A stretch of DNA of 21,557 nucleotides from Enterocloster lavalensis (GCF_902364025.1 NZ_CABJCG010000039.1:1-21557), one strand, 5' to 3'. Counted from the stretch's first letter, positions 1-8,131 are shown. The notes: a model not told the origin generated them from the sequence alone. A program made the numbers and translations.

Positions 1-70
1 TGCCATATGGGTGAATTCTATCCTTTTGTTTCCGAAAGTAAAGTGACGCTATCGGAGGAGGGAGAACAAC

Positions 71-99
71 TTGTATTCTGATTTAGACTGTGCTATAAT
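71..99 (+). promoter_or_regulatory. sigma-A promoter of the MATE exporter leader
   Basis: A perfect -10 box TATAAT lies at 94-99, with TTGTAT at 71-76 as the -35 box and an exact 17-bp spacer. Transcription would begin near 105, leaving a leader of about 150 nt before the MATE start codon at 253. Confidence 0.65.
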
Positions 100-179
100 G
101 CTCACAATAGCTTCTAAAACCATGCAATACGATGGATTGTGGATTTTTCTGAATTTACCAAATGGAAATTCATTTTTCG

Positions 180-216
180 CCACACAATTACGCCCCCGTA
201 ATTGTGTGGTTTTTTT
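180..216 (+). terminator. Intrinsic terminator inside the MATE leader (probable attenuator)
   Basis: A perfect 12-bp stem (180-191 with 198-209) closes a short C-rich loop and is followed by seven T at 210-216. It lies between the promoter at 71-99 and the MATE start at 253, so transcripts from that promoter must read through it to express the exporter. It could instead end a gene to the left of the window, but no such gene reaches this point. Confidence 0.75.
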
Positions 217-252
217 GCGCCAAAAATATTTATCAATCACAGAGGTGTTACG

Positions 253-1611
253 ATGAACCAGGCTTACATGAAAGAAAAACCGGTATTCCCCCTGCTGATG
301 TCCATGGCGTTGCCCATGATGCTCTCAATGCTGGTGGGTTCTCTTTACAACATTATCGACAGCTACTTTGTAGCAAAGATCAGCGAGGCTTCCATGACGG
401 CGCTGTCGCTGGTGTTTCCGGTCCAGAATCTGATCAACGCGGTTTCCGTGGGATTCGCCATCGGCATCAATTCCGCGGTGGCCTTCTATTTAGGCGCCGG
501 AAAACAGGGCAGCGCCGACACCGCCGCTACCGTTGGGATTCTGCTCAGCGGCATCCACGGCTTTCTCCTGACGGCGGCCGGACTTTGGCTCATGCCGGGT
601 TTTCTCCGCCTGTTCACCGCCGATGAAGCCATACTGGAAATGGGGCTTCAATACTCCAATATCGTCCTGCTTTTCACGCTGCCCAACGTCATCGCCATCT
701 CATTTGAAAAGATCTTCCAGGCCGTGGGGAAGATGACCGTATCCATGGTCAGCATGATGTGCGGCTGTGTGACCAACATTATCCTGGACCCGTTTCTGAT
801 CTTCGGCATCGGTTTCTTTCCCGCGCTGGGAATAAAGGGGGCGGCCATCGCCACCGGCATCGGCCAGACCACCTCCCTGGCTATCTACCTGTTGTTCTAT
901 TTTGGCCGCCCGATTTCCGTAACGTTCTGCCGCCTCCCGGGTGCCGTAAGCTCTGCCCTGATCCGGCGGCTCTACGCTGTGGGCGTGCCCGCCACCCTGA
1001 ATCTGGCCCTGCCCTCCCTCTTAGTATCGGTCTTAAACTCCGTGCTGAGCGCATACGGCAGCGCCTACGTCCTTGTGTTGGGCGCTTATTACAAGCTGCA
1101 AACCTTCCTGTACCTGTCTGCAAATGGAATCATACAGGGAATGCGCCCTCTTGTGGGCTATAATTTCGGCGCGGGCGAATACCGGAGAGTCCGCAGAATC
1201 CACAGCACGGGCCTTACTATGATCCTGACGATCATGCTGCTTGGCACGGCGCTCTGCCTGGCGGTCCCGTCCCGGCTGATCGGGCTTTTTACCACCAACC
1301 AGGAAACCATCGCCCTGGGCGTTACGGCCATCCGCTTAATCAGCATCGGCTTTTTTGTCTCCGGAATCTCGGTTACGGTTTCCGGTACCCTGGAAGGGCT
1401 TGGGATGGGCGCTCCCTCCCTTGTCATTTCCCTCTGCCGGTACGTGCTTTTTATCATTCCTCTGGCCGTGCTGTTCAGCAGAAGCCTGGGCGCAAACGGC
1501 GTATGGCTCGCATTCGGAGCCAGCGAAGGACTGACCGCGGTGGTCTCCTGGGGGATCTACCGTTATGTGGGCCGGAGGCGACTGACGCGGGATTTGGCGG
1601 GTGAGTGTTGA
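253..1611 (+). CDS. MATE family multidrug/metabolite efflux transporter
   Basis: This encodes a 452-residue polytopic membrane protein, the normal length for MATE (NorM/MepA/DinF-like) cation-coupled exporters. The N-terminus has the family pattern of a short cytoplasmic lead followed by a first helix rich in Met, Leu and Pro, then LYNIIDSYFV, the usual region after TM1 where exporters read YNxxDxxFV. About twelve hydrophobic segments follow, in two related halves. I chose ATG 253 over the upstream ATG 202 because AGAGGTG precedes it at a good spacing and 202 lies inside the leader terminator. The gene stands alone behind an attenuator-like leader, which suggests induction by a small molecule. 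The substrate cannot be told from sequence. It is followed by an IS1182 remnant rather than an operon partner. Confidence 0.9.
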   Translation: MNQAYMKEKPVFPLLMSMALPMMLSMLVGSLYNIIDSYFVAKISEASMTALSLVFPVQNLINAVSVGFAIGINSAVAFYLGAGKQGSADTAATVGILLSGIHGFLLTAAGLWLMPGFLRLFTADEAILEMGLQYSNIVLLFTLPNVIAISFEKIFQAVGKMTVSMVSMMCGCVTNIILDPFLIFGIGFFPALGIKGAAIATGIGQTTSLAIYLLFYFGRPISVTFCRLPGAVSSALIRRLYAVGVPATLNLALPSLLVSVLNSVLSAYGSAYVLVLGAYYKLQTFLYLSANGIIQGMRPLVGYNFGAGEYRRVRRIHSTGLTMILTIMLLGTALCLAVPSRLIGLFTTNQETIALGVTAIRLISIGFFVSGISVTVSGTLEGLGMGAPSLVISLCRYVLFIIPLAVLFSRSLGANGVWLAFGASEGLTAVVSWGIYRYVGRRRLTRDLAGEC

Positions 1612-1714
1612 ACCGGGATACGGCGGGCGGGAGTTGAACCGGAACTTCGCTGGCAGCCGCTAAACCAAGACTTGCCACACAGCGTTTTCCAACGCCTCAC
1701 CTGCATTCCCCAAA

Positions 1715-1730
1715 AGGGACTGTCGCAAAA
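1715..1730 (+). repeat. Left terminal inverted repeat of the IS
   Basis: AGGGACTGTCGCAAAA pairs with the reverse complement of the right end at 3305-3320 with three mismatches, all inside the repeat; the outer AGGGA and inner GCAAAA are identical. Confidence 0.65.
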
Positions 1731-1766
1731 AAACTCTAGCTAGGAGCATTGCTCCCTAATTTGCAG

Positions 1767-1810
1767 AAAATGACAAGTGCACTGATATCACCAGTGCCCC
1801 TTGTCATTTT
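1767..1810. terminator. Hairpin after the transposase gene
   Basis: AAAATGACAAG...CACTG at 1767-1784 pairs with 1792-1810 through about 16 bp with a small bulge, and A/T runs flank the stem on both sides. It lies just past the transposase stop codon, inside the left inverted repeat, so it can end transposase transcription or block read-through from the MATE gene. Confidence 0.5.
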
Positions 1811-1849
1811 TGGCGTACTTTAATAACAGCCTCTTTCAGACTTTCAATT

Positions 1850-3209
1850 CTATGCTGCTTTCACTTCAAACAGGTTATGTTCTAAACGTTCTCCTTGGAT
1901 TTTAGCATGCAGTTTGTTTAGATTATAGCCAAAGCACGACAGCAAAATCTCTAACTTCACTTTTATTTTCCCACGCAATAGAAATCTTTGAAATTTATAA
2001 TCATGCTTTAAGACTCCAAATGCTCCCTCTACCTGAATGGATTGGTTGATTCGATATCTAATCCCGCGTTCTGTACGAATATTTTCATAAGATTGCTTTT
2101 GCTTTTCGATAAAACGTTTTGATATATATAGTCTCTTATTACTCTTTGCTTTTGTACATGTTTCGCGATGTTCGCATCCGCTGCAATCCTCACATTCATA
2201 AACCGTCACCTCAGATATCCACTTACTGACGTTCTATGGCTTATCTTCACCGGCCATAGCAGGCGGTTATTATGGCATATATACACATCGCCTTCCTCCA
2301 GATATCTCATATTTTCCCGTTTACTGATATCCTTTTTAAAGCTTCTTTTTTCCACTTCTCATAGGTTTGCGGTTTGGTGTAAGCGATGTGCTTGGTCATC
2401 TCCAGATAGACATAGTTTTCTTCCCGTTCATATCCCGCATCTGCAGTGATACTGGGATACCGGTATCCGCTTGCTTCCTCCAGCTCTTCCAGAAATGGGA
2501 TCAGCGTCCCATAATCATTCCGATCCTGGTAGATCCCAACACCAATGATGAATTCGCTGTCAACTCCGATCTGGACATTATATCCCGGTTTAAGCTGTGC
2601 ATTTCTCATGTGGTCGTCTTTCATCTTCATAAACGTTGCATCCGGATCCATTTTTGAGTAGCTGTTGCGGAAACCAAAACGAGAATTATGCAACTCGTAC
2701 AGCAGCTGACGGCTCAGGAAGCCTTCAAACAGTTCCAGATATCTCTGATACACGGATTTGCGTTTTCCTTTTCCATACACCAATACCACCTGATGCTTCT
2801 CACAGTAGTCTGTTAGAAATGTGCAGATTCCCTGCAGATGCTCTGCCATCTGCTCAGTTGCCACAGGAAAACGGGTCATGTATTCATGATTGAGCTGCTT
2901 TACGGCTTCCGCAATTTTGTGAGACATCTTTTCTTCCCGCCGGTTAACGAATTTTTTCCACGCGAACATGTATTTATTGGCACAGGCCTCCAGCTTTGTA
3001 CCATCAATAAATAACGTTTCTGCTGATTTTCTGCCTCTGACAGAATAAGCCAGATATAACTTTGTGTAGTTCAGTCCCTCCAATTCATGGCTCAGCAGTC
3101 GAGCTGAGTCATCATTCGGGATTAACCCACCTAATTCCAAAGGAAGTTTTAGTTGATAAACTTCTGAAAATCCGGTATAATTTTTTTGGTATTTTAGGGT
3201 ATTGGTCAT
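1850..3209 (-). pseudogene. IS1182-family transposase, internally deleted and frameshifted
   Basis: Two pieces of one DDE transposase are visible. The 5' part (3209 down to 2307) begins MTNTLKYQKNYTGFSEVYQL and holds the first catalytic Asp in LFIDGTK (residue 69) and the second in SITADAGYE. The 3' part (2209 down to 1850) has the Cys cluster CEDCSGCEHRETC and the catalytic Glu in QVEGAFGVLK. Family members normally have about 75 more residues between SVRGRKSA and ETLFIDGTK; here these abut, so an in-frame internal deletion has occurred. Between the pieces the third frame keeps KKDISKRENMRYLEE, so two frameshifts are present, near 2325 and near 2215. The protein cannot be active as it stands. 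Confidence 0.85.
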
Positions 3210-3224
3210 ATCTTATTATACCAT

Positions 3225-3254
3225 GAATGGCAGGTTCTTCAGAACCTGCCATTC
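3225..3254. repeat. Perfect hairpin upstream of the transposase start
   Basis: A 14-bp perfect inverted repeat (3225-3238 with 3241-3254) encloses a 2-nt loop, 15 bp before the transposase ATG and inside the IS. Such structures commonly shield transposase genes from transcription coming in from outside; that role here is inference. Confidence 0.6.
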
Positions 3255-3304
3255 GCATATTTTGCAAGCGAAAGGTGCGAAGCTCCTTAACTGCTCTCAG
3301 TTAA

Positions 3305-3320
3305 TTTTGCAACGCTCCCT
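3305..3320 (-). repeat. Right terminal inverted repeat of the IS
   Basis: Read on the minus strand this is AGGGAGCGTTGCAAAA, the partner of the left repeat at 1715-1730. Just inside it lies a perfect palindrome TTAACTG-ctct-CAGTTAA at 3287-3304. Confidence 0.65.
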
Positions 3321-3355
3321 ATAATTTTAATAAATTTGCAATAGTGTTAGTTAAT

Positions 3356-4711
3356 TTATGTCTTTAACCGTTTCGCCGCATCCTCGGCTTTCGCAGCCAT
3401 CTCTTTCGCAATTGCACTGCATAAACCAGTATAATTAGAAGGATCAATCATGGCTTTCAACTCTTCCACGGTAAACATAGCGGCCAGTTCCGGATCCTCA
3501 GCCAGGACCTCATAGTAGTCTCTCCCATTTATAGCTACTTCCATAGCCTTATCATATATCATTTCATGTGCCTGGTCCTTCCCGACTTTTTCTGCAACCT
3601 TCATCATCACGTATTCACTGTTGATAAGCCCCTTGTTCAAAGTCAAGTTCTTTTTCATCCGTACTTTATCCACACTAAGAGTGCGGCTTAACTCCTCCGC
3701 CCGGATCAATACTTCAGTTGTAAGTTCCAGCCCCTCTTCTATCAGTCCGTCAAACAATAAATTGGCACTGCTGTCGCCTTCAAACATACGCATTCCTGCA
3801 TACAATCCAGTTGCCGGAAGGGAATAAAGCTTTTGTGCATTAGATATAATCCCTTTGGCAAGCTTGGGATTGATCTTCTGCGGCATTGTGGAACTTCCGA
3901 TTGTCCCCTTCGTAAATGTCTCGCTGACTTCCCCAAACTCTTCGATGCCGGTATAATATACTTCTTCAGCCATTTTGTGAAGTGTGTTACATAGAAGTGA
4001 TAAGTTCATCAGATACTCGATATGCATCTGGTGCATATTCCTGCTCGGAACCTCCATAGAATACATTCCCAGCCGCTTGGCAACCCGTTCCTGGATTTTC
4101 GGCCCGATAGAACCAATTGAATTATATCCCCCTGACGCACCGCCCATCATGATAACAAATACACGCTTCTCACATTCTTCCATCCGCTCCAAAGTATTCA
4201 ACAGTTCACTAATCCACACGGACACTTTAAAGCCATAGGTAATCGGTACCGCATGTCTGCCGTGGGTTCTTCCGGCCATAACCGTATCTGCATGTTCTTC
4301 AGCCATCTTGCCCAGATTGATCAGAATATCCGAAACGAAATGCTTAAATATGGTATGTACCTGTTTGGTAATGTAAAGCTGTGTTGTCTGTTGAATATTC
4401 TGGGTCGCCACTCCGTAATGCACGTACTTGCCGCTTTCCTGACCACAGGCATTTACCAGAACTTTTACAAAAGGTACGAATCCATGACCGACTTTTTCTT
4501 TTATCGCCTCCATCTCGTCCATATTCAAATCTTCAAACTGAACCGCTGCAATATCCCTGGCCGCTTCGATGGGGATAAATCCCTCCTCAGCCTGTGAAAG
4601 TGCAAGAGCCGCCTCCACCTGCAACCAGGTTTTATACTTATTCGTCGTACTTAATGCCTGTTTAATCCCTCGATCATCTAATTTGCTTTTCGAATCATAA
4701 AATGCTCTCAT
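3356..4711 (-). CDS. Adenylosuccinate lyase-like enzyme of the fumarase/aspartase superfamily
   Basis: This 451-residue protein has all the superfamily landmarks: VHYGVATQN (97-105), the catalytic-His motif MAGRTHGRHAVPITYG (145-160, His150) and the flexible-loop signature GSSTMPQKINP (272-282) with the catalytic Ser. Members split a C-N or C-O bond by beta-elimination, usually releasing fumarate, and work as tetramers in the cytoplasm. The closest types are PurB and carboxymuconate cycloisomerase. Two family positions differ from the common form: Asn replaces Asp in the TSQD motif, and Arg replaces Gln in THGQHA. The gene starts 2 nt after the stop of a PTS permease, with AGGAAAG as its ribosome binding site, so it is probably co-transcribed and co-regulated with sugar uptake rather than with purine synthesis. 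The substrate is unknown; housekeeping PurB is possible but less likely in this context. Confidence 0.85.
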   Translation of the reverse strand: MRAFYDSKSKLDDRGIKQALSTTNKYKTWLQVEAALALSQAEEGFIPIEAARDIAAVQFEDLNMDEMEAIKEKVGHGFVPFVKVLVNACGQESGKYVHYGVATQNIQQTTQLYITKQVHTIFKHFVSDILINLGKMAEEHADTVMAGRTHGRHAVPITYGFKVSVWISELLNTLERMEECEKRVFVIMMGGASGGYNSIGSIGPKIQERVAKRLGMYSMEVPSRNMHQMHIEYLMNLSLLCNTLHKMAEEVYYTGIEEFGEVSETFTKGTIGSSTMPQKINPKLAKGIISNAQKLYSLPATGLYAGMRMFEGDSSANLLFDGLIEEGLELTTEVLIRAEELSRTLSVDKVRMKKNLTLNKGLINSEYVMMKVAEKVGKDQAHEMIYDKAMEVAINGRDYYEVLAEDPELAAMFTVEELKAMIDPSNYTGLCSAIAKEMAAKAEDAAKRLKT

Positions 4712-4713
4712 TC

Positions 4714-6297
4714 TTAATCACGCTTTCCTTTCAGTTGGTCATCAACCGCATGACGGACAAACTCAACATGCGGGCCAAATACAACATGTATGTGGTTTGA
4801 TGATGGGAAGAAAATCCCTGCACAACCGGATTCTTTCAATTTGATTTGATTTACAATAGCCGGGTCTTTCAAGTCAATACGCAATCGTGAAATACAGTTT
4901 TCCACATTGAGCATATTTTCTTTTCCGCCAAGTCCTTCGATTACAATGGCAGCAATTCCCTGCCAGTCTTTTGCTTTAAGCAATGTTCCGGCAGACTCCT
5001 CCAGTTCAAACGATTCACGCCCAGGTGTTTCTAAGTTAAACTTCAAAATAAACCATTTGAACACAAAATAAAATACTACAGCATTGATAATTCCAAGAAT
5101 AATCAGGCTAACCCAATGGGTATTTTCATATAACAGGCCGAAGATACCAAAATCGAAAATAGTTCCTCTCATATAACCAATTGATATGTTCAGTAATTGG
5201 TAAGGCAATTGACCAATCCCACACATCACGCAATACAACACAAATAATGGTGGTGAGATAAACAAGAATGAAAATTCCAGCGGTTCCGTAATATTTCCTA
5301 AAAATGCAGTCAGACAGCAGGTAAGGATAACTCCTTTTGCAATTTTTCTGTTTTTAAGAAACGAGGTCCGGTACATAGCCAGCCCAATTGCCGGTATCCG
5401 GAACAATGTAGTCAACATCTGACCTCCTGCCAGATAACTGGTCAGCTTAGGCATCAGCGCTCCCCAGTAAGGGCTATCCGGTCCAAGATTAAATAAAATC
5501 TCATTAACTGCAGGCAGGATTCCAACATATTCAGCACCATTAATTATGTAGGTGCCACCAGCCTCCGTAAACCGTACCACTGCCGCCAGTACATGATGCA
5601 AACCGAAAGGAATCAGGGCCCGGTGGAACATATAGTAGATACTTGCACCAATATGTGGAGTGGTAAAAATAAAAGAAATTGCAATCAGGAATTTAATCAG
5701 CAGTCCCCATAATATCGGCAATACCAGTCCAATTGGAATCATGCAGGCAAACGTGATAATCGGGATCGACTTTTTGCCGCCAAAAAAAGCAAATGCCAGA
5801 GGCAGTTCCAATTTATAAAAACGGTCAGCCACTTTGGCTGCCACCACCCCTGCAATCAAGCCTCCCAATGCCTCGGTCTTAATTGTATGGACACCCAATA
5901 CCAACCCCTGTCCCAGCCTTGCCATATCTGCACTTTCAGCCAAGGTTCCGGTACTTTTCAAATACACATTCATCACCATATTAAGCGTCAGGTAACCAAC
6001 TACCGAAGCAAATACAGCAATTCCCTTTTCATTTTTCGACATTCCCTGTGCCACACCCATAGCAAAGAGGATGGGAATATTATTAAAAATGATACTGGTA
6101 ATATCTTTTGCACCAGTAATAAACAGTTTCAAAATTTCATTTCCCAAAAATGGAAAACGCTCAATCATATAAGACTGCCCCAAGGCATTGCAGATTCCCA
6201 TAATCATACCAATGGGCGCTAATAACGCAATTGGTAATAGCAACGAACGACCAAATGTCTGAATCGAATCCTTCCAACTTGATTTGTTTTTACTCAT
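4714..6297 (-). CDS. PTS permease EIICB, glucose/maltose/GlcNAc family
   Basis: This 527-residue fusion has an N-terminal IIC membrane domain (about 1-420) and a C-terminal cytoplasmic IIB domain (about 440-520). IIC motifs of the glucose superfamily are clear: FFGGKKSIPI (171-180), ALIPFGLHH (227-235) and NITEPLEF (335-342). IIB carries the phosphorylated cysteine Cys468 in VENCISRLRIDL. It imports and phosphorylates a sugar using phosphate passed from an EIIA that is not in this window, presumably a shared glucose-type EIIA. I chose ATG 6297 because AAAGGGG lies about 7 nt upstream; two earlier in-frame ATGs (6354, 6312) lack a site. It is the first gene of a two-gene operon with the lyase. 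The exact sugar cannot be read from the sequence. Confidence 0.92.
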   Translation of the reverse strand: MSKNKSSWKDSIQTFGRSLLLPIALLAPIGMIMGICNALGQSYMIERFPFLGNEILKLFITGAKDITSIIFNNIPILFAMGVAQGMSKNEKGIAVFASVVGYLTLNMVMNVYLKSTGTLAESADMARLGQGLVLGVHTIKTEALGGLIAGVVAAKVADRFYKLELPLAFAFFGGKKSIPIITFACMIPIGLVLPILWGLLIKFLIAISFIFTTPHIGASIYYMFHRALIPFGLHHVLAAVVRFTEAGGTYIINGAEYVGILPAVNEILFNLGPDSPYWGALMPKLTSYLAGGQMLTTLFRIPAIGLAMYRTSFLKNRKIAKGVILTCCLTAFLGNITEPLEFSFLFISPPLFVLYCVMCGIGQLPYQLLNISIGYMRGTIFDFGIFGLLYENTHWVSLIILGIINAVVFYFVFKWFILKFNLETPGRESFELEESAGTLLKAKDWQGIAAIVIEGLGGKENMLNVENCISRLRIDLKDPAIVNQIKLKESGCAGIFFPSSNHIHVVFGPHVEFVRHAVDDQLKGKRD

Positions 6298-6359
6298 ATG
6301 TACCCCTTTCATCAATACGGTTATATTTGCTCTAAAGGCGCCTCTCTTGAACATAATTC

Positions 6360-6388
6360 ATTATTGCAAACAATAGCGACCACTTCAA
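6360..6388 (-). promoter_or_regulatory. Predicted promoter of the PTS-lyase operon
   Basis: On the minus strand TTGAAG (6383-6388) and AATAAT (6360-6365) are separated by exactly 17 bp. The -10 box and spacer overlap the first copy of the 14-bp direct repeat. Confidence 0.5.
6364..6377 (+). repeat. Direct repeat copy 1, candidate operator
   Basis: TTGCAAACAATAGC recurs as TTGCAAATAATAGC at 6412-6425, 13 of 14 identical. This copy overlaps the -10 region of the PTS promoter. The two starts are 48 bp apart, between divergent genes, which suits a binding site for the adjacent regulator. Confidence 0.5.
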
Positions 6389-6411
6389 GGAATTTTTTTT
6401 CAAAATAAAAC

Positions 6412-6425
6412 TTGCAAATAATAGC
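6412..6425 (+). repeat. Direct repeat copy 2, candidate operator
   Basis: TTGCAAATAATAGC, the second copy, overlaps the -35 box of the regulator promoter, so one protein bound at both copies could control both directions. Confidence 0.5.
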
Positions 6426-6440
6426 CCTCAATCTTATACT
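6412..6440 (+). promoter_or_regulatory. Predicted promoter of the Mga/PRD-type regulator
   Basis: TTGCAA (6412-6417) and TATACT (6435-6440) are spaced by 17 bp, 35 nt upstream of the chosen start codon. Confidence 0.55.
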
Positions 6441-6475
6441 TTAAGTAACTATAGATAGAAATGAGGAACATTCAT

Positions 6476-8023
6476 ATGACATTAAGCTACAGTGATATAA
6501 ATTTGCTGCGTTTTATACAGAAAAGGCAGAGAATTGCTTTATCCTCCGTGGCAAACCAATTTCATAAAAACGAAACCTCAATCCGCAGATCCGTGCGGCT
6601 CATTAATCTCTTTGCCGGTGATCAACTGATAATTATCCAAAAAGGGGTTTGCATCAGTCAGATTAGTTATAAGCAATCCGTAGATTTCATACAGAAAATT
6701 AATGGAAGTGATTATATCAGTTCCGTAACAGAACGGTTTCATGTTATGATAGTGATGATTTTTTTTCATGGATATGTAAACGCCTCCACATTATATGAAA
6801 CATGGGGATTATCGACGGCTACAAAAAAGAAAGATACTATACAGTTAAGACGTTTTCTAAAGGACTATAACCTGCAACTGGATGTCTTAAAGAAAAAAGG
6901 ACTGACAATTACGGGAGATGAATTGCAGTTCCGTTTTCTGGTTATTGATATCCTTCATCCATTATTTGAATTTACTTTTGATAATGAAATGGTTGCTCGC
7001 TTTGCCAACACTCCGCTGGAAAATTACAGCTATCGTTTAACTACACAATACTTGCTCCCCGCTTTTCCTAATGCTGTCCAGCAATTAAATCTTATTTTTG
7101 AAAAGCAAAGTATGATACTAAACTATCCATCAAGAAAGTTTATGTTATTATATATATGTTTTATGGACATTCGTCCATGTAGCAATGAAGCAACCTTTAC
7201 CTACCGGCTGCCGCTTGCACCGCTCAATCTTCACTTTTCAGATCACCCCCTGGAAAACAAACTCTATAATGTAGTTGCCAGCATGATGAATTTCTCCCGC
7301 AGCATAGAATTCCCTCATGATAAAACATTATGGCATATAACAGAACAATTCCTTGAGCAGGTCGTTAATCATTTGAATAATCCATTTATTATTCAAGAGA
7401 GTTTTATTAACGAAATCTATAATTACTTCTATCGTGAAATAATCATTAACCATTTTCGGTGTACGTTTGTAGATAAAACAACAGAAGACACAAGAGAGCA
7501 ATTCAAAGAATTGTATGAACTAATTGAAAAATATGAATCATATTATAAGGCCGCCTACCAGTTTTCCTTTAAAGATGAACAGATATCAACCTTGACATTG
7601 CTGGTTCAAAAACATATCTTACGTAACCGTATTGTTGTCAAAAAACGTAAGAAGATCATAGTCATGACAAATATAAGCTTTGAGCGAATCAGTTATTTCC
7701 TTGAGCAGCTTCAAGAATATGTTTCTATACAATGGGTTGCCACCCTCAATATCAACGATATTCATAAGCTCAAAGAGCTTAAATATGATTATATCCTGAC
7801 CTTTTCTGCCCGTAACTTAAATATTCTAAAGTCACACAATTTACCAGTGATACGAATAAACTTTTTTGTTACTGAAAAGGATATTGAGCGGCTCCATAAT
7901 TATGGTTTCCGATCTTTGAACCATCGTTTTTTACTGACTAATTTTATATCGGAAATATCCGGAAAAACTGATACTGAAATAGGCAAACAATTATCAGAAT
8001 CTTATAACGAATTTTTTGTTTAA
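6476..8023 (+). CDS. Mga/BglG-like transcriptional regulator with EIIB-like C-terminus
   Basis: The 515-residue protein opens with two winged-helix-like segments (about 1-60 and 95-150), as in Mga and LicR-type regulators. A long helical middle, PRD-like in position, follows. Residues about 390-475 (KKIIVMTNISFERISYFLEQL ... YDYILTFSA ... LPVIRINFFVT) have the strand-helix pattern of the EIIB-like domain found at the end of such regulators. The usual phosphocysteine is absent, since the P-loop position reads VMTNIS. ATG 6476 was preferred to 6461 because GAGGA lies 8 nt before it. It faces away from the PTS-lyase operon across a region with shared repeats, so it probably senses PTS status or the sugar and controls that operon. 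Base composition is markedly AT-rich. Confidence 0.75.
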   Translation: MTLSYSDINLLRFIQKRQRIALSSVANQFHKNETSIRRSVRLINLFAGDQLIIIQKGVCISQISYKQSVDFIQKINGSDYISSVTERFHVMIVMIFFHGYVNASTLYETWGLSTATKKKDTIQLRRFLKDYNLQLDVLKKKGLTITGDELQFRFLVIDILHPLFEFTFDNEMVARFANTPLENYSYRLTTQYLLPAFPNAVQQLNLIFEKQSMILNYPSRKFMLLYICFMDIRPCSNEATFTYRLPLAPLNLHFSDHPLENKLYNVVASMMNFSRSIEFPHDKTLWHITEQFLEQVVNHLNNPFIIQESFINEIYNYFYREIIINHFRCTFVDKTTEDTREQFKELYELIEKYESYYKAAYQFSFKDEQISTLTLLVQKHILRNRIVVKKRKKIIVMTNISFERISYFLEQLQEYVSIQWVATLNINDIHKLKELKYDYILTFSARNLNILKSHNLPVIRINFFVTEKDIERLHNYGFRSLNHRFLLTNFISEISGKTDTEIGKQLSESYNEFFV

Positions 8024-8131
8024 TGATTGCAGAAGGGGATCATTTCCTCCAGCTTTGTAAGCCAATTAAAAAAGCAAGTACCATTCTGACAAGTAATATA
8101 TTATTATCACAATGGTGTTTATTTATCGAAG

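Larger units (their letters stand above)
1715..3320 (-). mobile_element. Decayed IS1182-family insertion sequence
   Basis: The element is bounded by imperfect 16-bp terminal inverted repeats at 1715-1730 (AGGGACTGTCGCAAAA) and 3305-3320, which match at 13 of 16 positions when one is reverse-complemented. Between them lies one transposase gene, read on the minus strand and now broken. Both ends contain hairpins. I see no convincing target duplication outside the repeats (CCCCAAA on the left, ATAATTT on the right), which fits an old copy or a rearranged junction. The element sits 35 bp after the lyase stop codon and separates the PTS-lyase block from the first MATE gene. Confidence 0.8.

Noticed and set aside
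1705..3330. Target-site duplication around the IS1182 remnant
   Set aside because: The flanking bases outside the inverted repeats do not match. AGTTAATTT occurs at 3299-3307 and 3349-3357, but these do not bracket the element.
3356..4711. Naming the lyase gene purB
   Set aside because: The superfamily is clear, but the operon partner is a PTS permease and two conserved residues differ, so a housekeeping purine role is not supported by context.
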